A stretch of 64,000 bases of DNA. Origin: Zygaena filipendulae (taxonomy: Eukaryota > Arthropoda > Insecta > Lepidoptera > Zygaenidae). The position numbers were made by a program, and so were the translations under genes. Shown here in pieces: positions 1-9,001 of the stretch (position 1 is its first letter; the number at the start of each line of letters is the position of its first letter). A model generated the notes under the pieces. It did no database searches. It was not told the origin of the DNA and saw only the letters and a list, made by a program, of their open reading frames with translations. The stretch is from positions 9,513,501-9,577,500 of the forward strand of contig OU015670.1 in the NCBI GenBank assembly GCA_907165275.2. Direction: 5' to 3'.

Positions 1-734
1 CGCCTCAATCGACCAGCCCGCCCGCGTTCCTATGACGCTCGTTTCGTTCCCGGGTTGAACTGTCCCCTGTTTACTCTTTTAAATCTATTATTGTAATTTT
101 TTGTGAAATGGTTCTACTTTCTACTTAAAAAAATACTTGCAGTTTGCATCTGAAACCAAAAAATAATAAAAAACTTTTTTTTTTGTTTGTTTTAATTTTT
201 AATTTATTTAATCGAATTAATTAATTAATTTAATCGAATCAATTCTTTTTCAGTGTTTGAGTATTTTTTTTTGCTTGGTACATACTATACATAAATTGAA
301 TCGAATTGCTTTGGTTAATTAGACATTGCTCAAAAAAAACACTGGGATGGGGTGTACCTAAATGCCTACTTACAATTTTATACAATGCTTTACTTTTGTG
401 TAAGGGAGTGGTTTTGGGATATTCGAATCAAGCATGTATTGGGTAACAAAATATCTATGTCTGGGCGAACAAATCTGTGAACGCATCTTAACAATAAACA
501 TCCAAAAACACATTTTCTAACAAAATATACTTCATTGTTCGTAATTTTATTAAACTATTATCCAATTTGTTAGCTCATTATAATATTAATGTGTTTGCAC
601 AATTGGTGGGGACTTATTCAATTTGTTCGGCTCAGAACAATGGCTGAGTTAGTTCCGCTTTACTTACGCAGTTGTCAAAGCAAACATCTCGGCTTGTTCC
701 AACTCTTGTTTCAAACAAAATAAAAATACCTAGG
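1..734. other. AT-rich stretch with no recognised gene
   Basis: The first 730 bases are AT-rich with poly-A/T runs and short TTAATTAA-type palindromes near 210-235. I see no convincing coding potential, splice structure or known repeat end here. Confidence 0.5.
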
Positions 735-747
735 CGGGTTCTCGCTT

Positions 748-840
748 ACCAAGCTCACGGCCGCAGGCAGAGTCGTTTTAAATTTTAATGATTACTTAAT
801 TTTAAGTTAAGGATTTTAAAAAAGAAACTGCCGAGATCAA
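748..840 (+). repeat. Diverged single arm of the CGCCGCACTC foldback MITE
   Basis: This stretch aligns by eye to one arm of the palindromic elements at 11556-11786 and 49226-49465. Shared blocks are AGAGTCG, TTTTAATGATTACTTA and GAAACTGCCG. The opposite arm is missing, so it is a solo arm or a decayed copy. Confidence 0.45.
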
Positions 841-891
841 AGATACTGTAAGGAACGATATAATTAAACTAAGTTTATGTCAAACTATAAT

Positions 892-1266
892 AATTGGGTA
901 TTTTTCGGGCTATGAAAATCAAAATTCTAATTAATCCGTCAGTTAGAAAACAAAAAAATAATAGACTCATATTTTTTGCTTTTTTAAATTAATGAAAATA
1001 TAAAAATAAAAAAGAAAATCAAAATTATTTATTTACTTTCACAATGTATACTTATAACAGTGAATATGCTTATAACTAAATAAATAGCTGGAGCCTCCTT
1101 TTAAGCATAAGTATGCCTGTGCCAGGAGACTCCGCTCCTCATAACTAATTTGTGCTTAACATATTACACATTCCGAGAGTACAGATTTCATTACATACTT
1201 TAGTTATTCTTTGTTATATTAATTTGGTAAAGCGTATGTGTGTGTGCGTGTGTGTGTATGTGTGTG

Positions 1267-1298
<32 letters not shown>

Positions 1299-1475
1299 TG
1301 CAACCTTATACAAAAAAATATACAGAGATAAAGCGCATTAAAGTTTAGGGTGGGGGACTCGTGACGTCATTATTTGGTATAAGCCCCGTACAAACTGCAC
1401 CGGGTTGTGACGTCACGCGAAATTTCAACTCAATGTATCGCCGTTATTTTTTGATTACGTAAAAAAAGAAAAACC
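892..1475. repeat. AATTGGGTATT-end MITE copy, interrupted by a LINE tail, right end lost
   Basis: The left end AATTGGGTATT and the subterminal block with TCCGTCAGTTAG match the other family members (12701-13033, 50359-50709, 51382-51712). The internal TTTAGGGTGGG, GTGACGTCA and TACGTAAAAAAAG blocks are present. Foreign sequence of about 300 bp splits the copy near 1003, flanked on both sides by AAAATATA. The usual right terminus is missing after about 1475. Confidence 0.6.
1004..1311 (-). mobile_element. Non-LTR retrotransposon 3' tail inserted in a MITE, with a TG/CG microsatellite
   Basis: Read on the - strand, this holds a block of the type GAGTCTCCTGGCACAGGCAT followed by AAATAAATAA, typical of 3' tails of lepidopteran CR1/jockey-like LINEs. 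AAAATATA flanks both sides and may be the target-site duplication. A (TG)n/(CGTG)n microsatellite of about 70 bp lies at 1231-1300. No ORF survives. Confidence 0.45.
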
Positions 1476-1676
1476 TATCTAAAGGCCAGCAACACTAGCG
1501 CATACCGATCGCTTTTAATATTAAAGTTGTAGTACGGCCGCCCCCGTACATGTTTCTTCAGTGATTAATAACTGGCTGAAACTTCGCGAGTAGGATTCAG
1601 TTTGATGAGACTCCCAAGCTTTTCCGTTGAGAAAATTCTCGAAACGAGTTGCTCAAAATAGGTAGGTTTAAAGAAC

Positions 1677-2266
1677 TTTTCATTACTCATGCTCGGAAAG
1701 TAGGTCTGAAGTTGCCTGAGAAGCGGGTTGAAAGTAGCCCTTTTCAGCCCTAGGGAGAATCGCTTTCAACTGACAACTGTCAAATTATTAAAAAAAACTA
1801 GGTCTTTTTTCACTCTTCTATTGAACCATGTTTCAACTTTCTATATAGCCAGCGCGATGTAAAATTGAAATAACGTAAAGTTTAAGTAGGTATTAATTAA
1901 AATAAAATTCACTCACTTTTTCTTAAGCTAATTCCTATTTATATTTTTTTATTTTCTTTAATTAATACTTAATAATTAAAGAAAATATTTTTTTTAGGTC
2001 GCCACAATGTAAATAAAAAATACTGGCTGAATAGCTAGCCGGCCAAAGAAAAAGAAATAGGTGGGAAAGTGTCAAGCGACTATCCGATCTTCACTCATTT
2101 TTTCTTTAGCTAATTCCTATTTTTATTTTGACTTTCCTTGCATTCGTAATGAAAAGCACAGTGTTACCCTCGGGAGAAAGTAACTTATTTAGTGCCTCGA
2201 ACTATTGGCCAAACCCCGTCTCGGCACTAAATGAGTTACTTTCACCCCTTGGATAACAATGTACTA
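1677..2266 (+). repeat. ~600 bp CATTACTCAT...GTACTA repeat, copy 1 (lacks inner hairpin)
   Basis: The copy starts TTTTCATTACTCATG, passes GGGTTGAAAGTAGCCC and ends GGATAACAATGTACTA. It is nearly identical to five other copies (6264-6875, 10020-10628, 19727-20336, 20337-20951, 43688-44295). Uniquely, it reads CTATTGGCCAAACCCCG where most others carry a ~25 bp GGCGCC palindrome, so the hairpin has been removed or was never gained. No coding capacity is convincing. Confidence 0.8.
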
Positions 2267-2483
2267 TTTTATTACTCATTGAAAACAATGTTCACTTACA
2301 ATGAGTTTAAGTTATAATTATATTATGAATAAGTAGAGCTTGTCTAAACTAAAATGACACGCCCCACTACTCAATAAGCAGTTTTAGATGTGCGATATCA
2401 TGTATTGATATTATCTCTTTAATAGTGTGAGTGCGGCGACACTATGCGGCCTGGGGACAAATGGCAAGACCAGATTTATATGT

Positions 2484-2718
2484 GGACGCAGATAAGCAAT
2501 AACATGTTAACCCAAAAAATTAAGTTATTGATACAGAACTATTTATTGAGACTTAGAGAACGTTTTTTAATTATTTGTTTACCTTATCACATTGTATAAA
2601 TATGTAACAAAATGTTGAACATAAAAAATGCTGACACAAAATGGCGCTATAAGTTTAAAACACGATTTACTGAAAATTTCTCCAGTATGGGTTAACACAC
2701 TATTGCTTATCTATGTCC
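2484..2718 (+). mobile_element. GGAC-ended MITE, copy A (235 bp)
   Basis: The left end is GGACGCAGATAAGCAATAAC; the right end is the inverse of GGACATAGATAAGCAATAGT. The imperfect TIR runs to the TTAACCCA block, about 31 bp. Flanks are ATGT on the left and GTGT on the right, close to the 4 bp duplications seen exactly at three other copies. It has no coding capacity. Confidence 0.75.
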
Positions 2719-3025
2719 GTGTGTCGTTTCGATATTTTAACGGTTGTGCGTGTGCGTATATGCCCGATGGAAGGGCGCGTCATTTTAGCTTAGATGAGCT
2801 CTACTTAAATCTATGGGTTCCAGCTAATCAAAACACTTAAGTTACCTTATCACTAATATACATGTTGGAAGAAAAAGAACAAGTTTTTCATCATGTTATT
2901 TATTTAAGAAGAAGACATGTTACATTATACACCTACAAGTACATTGTCGGGAAAACCGATCGCCAACTGATCCAGGCTCAGTCCCGAAGCAGTTTCTCTC
3001 CAGCTATAGCAATAGAATACCAAAA
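2719..3025. other. Intergenic stretch, nothing recognised
   Basis: Moderately AT-rich sequence between the GGAC MITE and an interrupted SINE. A short open frame at 2862-3119 runs into SINE and MITE sequence and is not credible as a gene. Confidence 0.4.
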
Positions 3026-3026
3026 C

Positions 3027-3470
3027 TTTTCGACCCGATTGGTGCAACTGGTCACCATGCTTACCCGCTTATCAAGAGGTTTCGGGTTCAATCAGTCATT
3101 TGACTATTCTTTCTTCTAAATTCTATTTAGTCCGTCAGTTGATTAAAAAAAAAATAATATGTAGATTGTAGGCACGTAGATATATTTTTCTATTTCAAAT
3201 TAATGAAAATATACTGTGATAAAACGCATACAAGTTTAGGAGTGGGGGCTTACGCGCTTGTGACGTCACGCGACATTTCGACTCTTTATTTACATACGTA
3301 AGCATATACGTAAAAAAAAGAAAAAAATACGTGTCTAATACTTTTTATAAATCTGCAGAACGGACTAAAAACAAAAATTAAAATAGTCAAATTACTATAC
3401 CTATTTCCAGGGGTGGATTTGTGTGAGCACAAGGTTCCACGCCCAATATGAAAACATGTTGGTCGTTTAA
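3027..3470 (+). mobile_element. tRNA-derived SINE, split by a MITE
   Basis: The SINE head (CGACCCGATTGGTGCAACTG, box A region) lies at 3027-3089 and its body (GGGGTGGATTTGTGTGAGCA) resumes at 3406. Intact relatives are at 49819-50068 and 62163-62436. The 316 bp between the two halves is a separate MITE that landed in the B box. Confidence 0.7.
3090..3405. mobile_element. AATRGG-ended MITE inserted in a SINE
   Basis: Left end AATCAGTCATTTGAC and right end ...CCTATT (inverse AATAGGTATAG) fit the family termini, followed by TTTAGTCCGTC subterminal blocks on both sides. The GTGACGTCAC centre is at about 3260. It interrupts the SINE exactly at its B-box consensus GGTTCGATTCC. Confidence 0.7.
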
Positions 3471-3497
3471 GCTTCCAAACTGCTGGAACGGTTATCA

Positions 3498-3670
3498 TTT
3501 CCATGTAAAGTGATGCCAAGACGAGACCATATGACGGCCACTCTCACTGATCTCATGTAGAGCCAAGCTTATATCTCTACACACCATAAATCTACAAGGC
3601 CTAACTTCCCAAACTCTAAACCTTGAGAGTGGCCGTCATATGGTCTCGTCTTGGCATCACTTTACATGAA
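3498..3670. repeat. Short hairpin element with ~50 bp inverted arms
   Basis: The arms share AGTGATGCCAAGACGAGACC and its inverse, plus the neighbouring CATATGACGGCCACTCTCA block, around a ~70 bp loop. A related copy with only one clear arm lies at 11880-12010. It is a MITE-like foldback. Confidence 0.65.
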
Positions 3671-3702
3671 AATCTTTTTGGTGGGATTAACTTTACAATA
3701 GA

Positions 3703-3822
3703 CGAGCTGTCCCGGTTTCATCCGCGGTAATTTCGGAGTTCCTGCGGGAATTCCGGTATCAGTAGATCTAGAGATTACCCCCTACAAACTCACAAACTTT
3801 AGCTCTTTATAATATCAGTACG
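3703..3822 (-). mobile_element. Helitron-like fragment
   Basis: AGCTGTCCCGGTTTCATCCG followed by TTCCGGTATCAG, then CTCTTTATAATATCAGTA, matches the 3' and 5' ends of the non-autonomous Helitron family in inverse orientation. The middle is shortened. Confidence 0.6.
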
Positions 3823-3969
3823 TATAGAAGTATAGATAAAGATTATTGCTACTGGAGTGATTTATAAAACCGTATGCTTTTGCTTTTTTTTTAAATTGTA
3901 TCTACCTACGGTGCCTTAATTAACACCTTAAATAGGTACCTACGTAATTGTGAAATGACAATAATTGCT

Positions 3970-3975
3970 TTTATT
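3970..3975 (-). terminator. Poly(A) signal AATAAA of the 462-residue gene
   Basis: AATAAA on the - strand lies only 12 bases past the stop codon, so the 3' UTR would be very short. The site fits the canonical hexamer; actual cleavage is not shown. Confidence 0.45.
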
Positions 3976-3987
3976 TGCTAGTATATT

Positions 3988-5376
3988 TTAAAAAAATACA
4001 TAATTATTTTTATTTTCTTTCTCCCCAACGTAGACCCAAATAGGCTTTCCTTCTGGTTGGTTTTTTTCTAAAGCTCTTAGCAACTTTTCCGCATCCTCCG
4101 GTAGTTTTAGCTCCGTGAGTTTCTTATCTCGATTGTCATCTTCTTTCGGCGTCTTAACACTTTTATTATCCGCTTGGGTTTCATTTTTATGCGGCTCCGG
4201 GTTTTTTGTTTGTTCCTCATCTTTTTTATCATCTTTAGGTTTCGTGACGTTCTCAATGTTTTCGCTTTTTTTAATTTCGGGATGAGTTTCGTTTTTTTTA
4301 TCAAGCTTTGGTTCCTTTTCAGTTATTTTTGTTTCTTTTTCATTATTATTCTCCTCCATAGTCTTATTTTGTTTGTTATCATTTGTCTTTGTTACACCAT
4401 CAATCGCATCTTTTTTTTTATCAATTGCTCCAGGCTTACTGTCTTTATTTTTGTCAGGCATAGCTCCATCTTTATTGAAAAGTGGTTTTATCGTATCTTT
4501 TAATTTATCTGTATTTTTATTATCTTTCTTAGAAACATTCGTAACATTATCTCTTTTTTGAGTGGCAACAGACTGTTTGCCAAAATCTGGACCATGATTA
4601 TTGGAAAGTGGTTTTATCGTGTCTTTTAATTTATCTGCATTTTCATTGTTTTTCCTAATATCATTGGTAACATTATCTCTTTTGTCAGTAGCTAAAGGCT
4701 TTATTCCAAAATTTGGTCCATGATTATTGGAAAGTAGTTTTTCCGCATCTTTTAATTTGTCTCTATTTTCATTGGTAATCTTAGGACCATTCAAAACAGT
4801 ATCTTTTTTGTCAGTGGGTAAAGGCTTTTTGGCAAGACTTGGTCCATGATTATCGGAAAGTGGTTTTGCCGAGTCTGTTAATTTGGTCATTGAGGGCTTT
4901 TTATTAGGGAGAGCTTCTCCATGATTGAAGGATGGCATAAGTGAGTCATTAAATTTAGAAGACGGCTCGTTGTTTTTTGTAAGATTTGTGGGTTGGTTAT
5001 TAATTTCATGTTTTGGTTTAGAATCTTTATCGCCAACCGTCTCAGCAGCTGATGACAGATCGCGTTTCTTAACTTCTTCGTCATAATTCTTAGACTCTGC
5101 CTTTGTTATGTTATTTATATTTAATTTTTCGTCAGGCTTAGTATCATCCTCATTTTCTCTGGCGCAATCATTGACTATTAATTGTAGAATTGTATCATTT
5201 TCTGTAGTATGTGTGTCTTTGTGTTCTTCAATATTGAGTTTAATAAGTTTGAAGTCGAAATCCTTATGTTCTAGCATTACTTGGTGCAAATGATCTGTCA
5301 GTTTCTCAACTATAATTTTGATCTCTTCTTCTTTCTCCTCTGACATCTCAACGCAAGACGATTTTTTCTCCTGCAT
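3988..5376 (-). CDS. Charged, repeat-containing 462-residue protein of unknown function
   Basis: I do not recognise this protein. It is a single uninterrupted frame of 462 codons, far longer than chance in this AT-rich DNA. The first ~60 residues look helical and acidic (MQEKKSSCVEMSEEKEEE). The rest is rich in K, D, E and N and probably disordered. Residues 170-210, 211-252 and 253-294 are three imperfect ~42-residue repeats, each with an NHGP motif and ending DKLKD; a fourth degenerate start follows at 295. The C-terminus (LLRALEKNQPEGKPIWVYVG) is the least repetitive part and may be the conserved core. There is no signal peptide or membrane segment. A second Met at residue 11 could also be the start. 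A TATA box lies 79 bases upstream of the ATG and AATAAA just after the stop, which supports a real gene. A MITE sits immediately upstream of the TATA box. The gene is intronless, so a retrocopy is possible. Confidence 0.75.
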   Translation of the reverse strand: MQEKKSSCVEMSEEKEEEIKIIVEKLTDHLHQVMLEHKDFDFKLIKLNIEEHKDTHTTENDTILQLIVNDCARENEDDTKPDEKLNINNITKAESKNYDEEVKKRDLSSAAETVGDKDSKPKHEINNQPTNLTKNNEPSSKFNDSLMPSFNHGEALPNKKPSMTKLTDSAKPLSDNHGPSLAKKPLPTDKKDTVLNGPKITNENRDKLKDAEKLLSNNHGPNFGIKPLATDKRDNVTNDIRKNNENADKLKDTIKPLSNNHGPDFGKQSVATQKRDNVTNVSKKDNKNTDKLKDTIKPLFNKDGAMPDKNKDSKPGAIDKKKDAIDGVTKTNDNKQNKTMEENNNEKETKITEKEPKLDKKNETHPEIKKSENIENVTKPKDDKKDEEQTKNPEPHKNETQADNKSVKTPKEDDNRDKKLTELKLPEDAEKLLRALEKNQPEGKPIWVYVGEKENKNNYVFF

Positions 5377-5454
5377 ATTGTCTATGGTATCTGAGGATAG
5401 TGAAATTATGCAATTTAAGATATGTTTATGATGATATTTTATAATTTGGAGTTA

Positions 5455-5464
5455 TATTTATATA
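5455..5464 (-). promoter_or_regulatory. TATA box of the 462-residue gene
   Basis: TATATAAATA reads toward the gene, ending 79 bases before its ATG, so transcription would start near 5425-5430 with a ~50 base leader. It sits just inside the edge of the MITE at 5470-5742. Assignment is by position and sequence only. Confidence 0.4.
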
Positions 5465-5469
5465 AACCC

Positions 5470-5742
5470 ACCGCCTTACTCTTGACGCAATCGCGTTAGG
5501 ATCAAATCGAAATCGAAATAAGGTCGAAAAGGAATCAAATTTTGCTATTTACTTTTTAAAATTTAAGATCGCGCCTCTATCGTATTTGTCTCGATTTCAT
5601 TAAATTGTCAACGAAAACAATCCATTTTTACTGACTTGTCAAACGTCATCTTTTGACATTAACACGATTCCAAATACGATCTCAATTTGAACTCAAATCA
5701 AAATCGAAATCAGCCTCAAATCATTTTCAAGAGTAAGGCAGT
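5470..5742. mobile_element. MITE with 16 bp TIRs (ACTGCCTTACTCTTGA)
   Basis: The left end ACCGCCTTACTCTTGA and right end TCAAGAGTAAGGCAGT are inverted with one mismatch in 16. Subterminal parts are also loosely inverted (TCAAATCGAAATCGAAAT on the left, ATCAAAATCGAAAT on the right). It is non-coding and forms the upstream border of the 462-residue gene. Confidence 0.6.
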
Positions 5743-5748
5743 AAGCTG

Positions 5749-6030
5749 TATTTCCAAATTTAACAGTAATCGAGTTTCTATAATTACGGAAAATTTGGAA
5801 ATTTTAAAAAATCCTAAAACCTACTACCAGCTGTGCCCCGCGGTTTCACCCGCGGTAATTTCGGAGTTCCCGCGGGAAGTATTTCCAAATTTAACAGTAA
5901 TTGAGTTTCTATAATTACTTTGGTCGGCCTCTGAAAATTTGGAAATTAAAAAAAAATCCTTATACCTACTACAAGCTGTGCCCCGCGGTTTCACCCGCGG
6001 TAATTTCGGAGTTCCCGCGGGAATCCCGGG
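5749..6030. repeat. ~130 bp tandem duplication including a Helitron end
   Basis: The block starting GTATTTCCAAATTTAACAGT and running through the Helitron 3' end to CCCGCGGGAA occurs twice in a row (about 5749-5878 and 5879-6025). The second copy has a small insertion (TTTGGTCGGCCTCTG). The first Helitron end is therefore a duplicated fragment, not an independent insertion. Confidence 0.65.
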
Positions 6031-6172
6031 ATAAAAAGTACCCTATGTCCTTCTCTGTACCCCTGACAACGTGCATGCCAAATTTCATCCAAATCCGTTC
6101 AGCCGTTTTTGCGTGATTGAGTAACAAACATCCAAACATCCACACTTTCACATTTATAATATTAGTATGATT
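5972..6172 (-). mobile_element. Helitron-like non-autonomous element
   Basis: In inverse orientation it runs from AGCTGTGCCCCGCGGTTTCA through CCTGACAACGTGCATGCC and GTGATTGAGTAACAAACATC to TTTATAATATTAGTA. Nearly the same ~190 bp body recurs at 36465-36646 and 38158-38352. The 3' hairpin is CCGCGG-GTGAAA-CCGCGG. Confidence 0.75.
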
Positions 6173-6263
6173 AGATATAAATGCAAAAGATAATTCGTGG
6201 AACGTCGAAATTAACGCGGGCAAAATCGCATAGAATTCTGGGATAAAAAGTAGGTAAATAATC

Positions 6264-6875
6264 TTTTCATTACTCATGCTCGGAAAGTAGGTCTGAAGTT
6301 GCCTGAGAAGCGGGTTGAAAGTAGCCCTTTTCAGCCCTAGGGAGAATCGCTTTCAACTGACAACTGTCAAATTATTAAAAAAAAAACTAGGTCTATTTTC
6401 ACATTTCTATTGAACCATGTTTCAACTTTCTATACAGCCAGCGCGATGTAAAATTGAAATAACGTAAAGTTTAAGTAGGTATTAATTAAAATAAAATTCA
6501 CTCACTTTTTCTTAAGCTAATTCCTATTTATATTTTTTTATTTTCTTTAATTAATACTTAATAATTAAAGAAAATATTTTTTTAGGTCGCCACAATGTAA
6601 ATAAAAAATACTGGCTGAATAGCTAGCCGGCCAAAGAAAAAGAAATAGGTGGGAAAGTGTCAAGCGACTATCCGATCTTCACTCATTTTTTCTTTAGCTA
6701 ATTCCTATTTTTATTTTGACTTTCCTTGCATTCGTAATGAAAAGCACAGTGTTACCCTCGGGAGAAAGTAACTTATTTAGTGCCTCGAACTATTGGCGCC
6801 CTCGCTACGCTCGGGCGCCAAACCCCGTCTCGGCACTAAATGAGTTACTTTCACCCTTTGGATAACAATGTACTA
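6264..6875 (+). repeat. ~600 bp CATTACTCAT...GTACTA repeat, copy 2
   Basis: A full-length copy of the family described at 1677-2266. It contains a nested palindrome: an outer stem (AGTAACTTATTTAGTGCC and its near inverse) around an inner perfect GGCGCC...GGCGCC hairpin at about 6796-6820. No TIR was found, and there is no ORF that could be a transposase. Confidence 0.85.
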
Positions 6876-6924
6876 TTGTTCCATTCTGTATCCTGACAAC
6901 GCGATTACCTGTAATAGCAAGCAA

Positions 6925-7080
6925 AATTTCCTCCGGTCTCACCCGCGTTAATTTCGGCATTTCCGCGGGAATCCCGAGATCAAAAGCACCCTATGTTCTT
7001 TTCTGCACCCCTGACAACGCGTGTGCAAAATTTCTTAATGATCCGTTGAGTGTTTGACGTGAAAAGGTAACAGACAGAAA
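6925..7080 (-). mobile_element. Helitron-like fragment, diverged
   Basis: CCGGTCTCACCCGCGTTAAT, TTCCGCGGGAATCCCGAG and CCTGACAACGCGTGTGCAAA mark a decayed inverse copy. Both termini are lost. Confidence 0.55.
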
Positions 7081-7480
7081 CAGAGTTCTTTTTCTTCTTC
7101 AATTATGGCAATCTATCGCGAACAGACAGAGTTATTTTAGAATAGAATTTGGTCCCCGAGCACATTTTCGTGACGGCAATGAATGTTTGCACAGATGGCT
7201 GCCACATCGTTGTTTAGTCGTCTCAAGGTAGGTACCTAGGTAGACGGTACCTACCTATAAATTAAATTAACCTCATTATGAAAATTATGTCGGAATTGAT
7301 CGCGATCTGTACAGCGTGTTCCTAAATGAGAAACTAAATGTTACGTCATAACGTCACCGGAAAATTCTCAAAACAATTCAGGTAGATACGGCTATTTTAG
7401 GGTGGGCAAGTGTGAACTGAAATTCGACTACACAACTGCTGAATATACTCGTAAAAGTACTCAAAAGAACATCCTATGTA
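7081..7480. other. Unannotated stretch
   Basis: Apart from a short GGTAGGTACCTAGGTAG-type direct and palindromic repeat near 7220-7260, I see nothing that supports a gene or a known element. Confidence 0.4.
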
Positions 7481-7483
7481 AAC

Positions 7484-7946
7484 TAGCTGTGCCCCGCGGT
7501 TTCACCCACGTGAGTTTCGGAATTCCCGCAGGCACTACAAAATTTGTCCAACCGTTTCAGAGGTTCACCCATGTCCCATGTTAATATCAGGATTCTTTAA
7601 TACAAACCTTGTCCTTCCAATTGCGAACACAAAAAAAGAATTATCCAATTTGGTGCAGTCGTTTGGAAATATGTATCACATACATTACGACGATCCATTT
7701 TTATTTATAGTTGCAATATTTGTTTTTTTGTCAAGCTTTCACGCTTTAACTATACTGATATGAAATTTCGTATAGATTTTGTCAGGGTACAGAAAAGGAC
7801 TGTCAGTACCTACTCAGTACTTTCAACCCGGAATTCTCGCGGGAACTCCGAAAATAGGGCTTTTAAATAACTTTCTCATTGAGTAGGTATCTTTTAAAAA
7901 TCCGATCCGAAATTACCGCGGGTGAAATCGCGGGGCACAGCTGGTA
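7484..7946. mobile_element. Two facing Helitron ends around an unrelated core
   Basis: An inverse 3' end (TAGCTGTGCCCCGCGGTTTC) starts at 7484. A forward 3' end (GGTGAAATCGCGGGGCACAG) finishes at 7943. The sequence between is not a normal element body, so this is either two fragments or an insertion into one. Confidence 0.5.
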
Positions 7947-8177
7947 TTATAATATGTCAGAAACAACGATTTCGATCTTGTACGTTATTCGATACGTACC
8001 TACACCGAAAGGTTGAGCTGACACCCGGAAGCTTGTCTGAAAATATCAAAGAGTAGGTAGAATAAAATTTGATGCCCTAACAGACTGTCTACTGCGTTCA
8101 TCGACGTTTAGCCCAAATCTTTAAAGATAAGTCTACAAACTTAAAATTTGGTACGACACTGTATTTTATAATTTTAC

Positions 8178-8376
8178 TAGCTGTGCCCCGCGGTTTCACC
8201 CGCGTGAGTTTCGGAATTCCCTCAGGAACCCCCTTTAGGGGGATGAAAAATAGATGTTGTCCGATTCTCAGACCTACTGAATTTGCATATAAAATTTCAT
8301 GAGAATCGGTCAAGCCATTTCGGAGGAGTATGGGAACGAACATTGTGACACGAGAATTTTATATATTAGAAGAGAT
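8178..8376 (-). mobile_element. Helitron-like element, CCCTTTAGGGGGATG subfamily
   Basis: It starts ACTAGCTGTGCCCCGCGG in inverse orientation, contains CCCTTTAGGGGGATGAAAAA and CATGAGAATCGGTCAAGCCA, and ends AATTTTATATATTAGA. A very similar copy is at 56218-56409, which defines a second Helitron subfamily with its own body. Confidence 0.75.
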
Positions 8377-8577
8377 ACTCGTACATTGAGGAAAACTTTT
8401 ACATTGTAGGTACCTAGATCCTCATTTTCTTATATTATTCCATACTCGATGCATAGTACTAAGCTTAAAAAAAAAATGATAATTGATATTTCATAATTAA
8501 TAAAAACAAAATGAACTTTTTCACAACAATACAGACATATCGCGCCACTAAAGAAGTCTTGAACTGCTCGTGTAAAT

Positions 8578-8812
8578 GGACATAGATAAGCAATAGTGTG
8601 TTAACCCACACTGGAGAAATTTTGAGTAAATTAAAGTTTTTAAATTATAGTGCCATTTTGTGTCAAATTTTTTATGTTCAATATTTAGTGAAATATTTAA
8701 ACAATGTAATAAGATAAACACATAAATAAAAAACGTTCTCTAACTTTCAATAAATCGTTCTGAATCAATAACTTCATTTTGTGGGTTAACATGTTATTGC
8801 TTATCTGCGTCC
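8578..8812 (-). mobile_element. GGAC-ended MITE, copy B (235 bp)
   Basis: Same family as 2484-2718 but inverted. A perfect 4 bp duplication AAAT flanks it on both sides (8574-8577 and 8813-8816), which defines the element ends. Confidence 0.85.
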
Positions 8813-9001
8813 AAATATGACTGAATTTTTTCTGGTTTATTTCATGGTATGTACTCTACCACAGACAAAATAGGTAGGTGTAGGTACCGTTAGATACCAG
8901 TACTAACATAAACGGGAATGTGTAAAGTAGTTGTAAGTATACCTACAATGGGCTTGATAAAAGAAGCGTAGGTAACTGCACAACAAAAAAAACTGTTTTA
9001 G

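Noticed and set aside
2862..3119. 85-codon frame
   Set aside because: It runs through SINE and MITE sequence, ending in the MITE; not a gene.
4174..4503. 109-codon frame antisense to the 462-residue gene
   Set aside because: A Phe/Ile-rich shadow of the Lys/Asp/Glu-rich coding strand.
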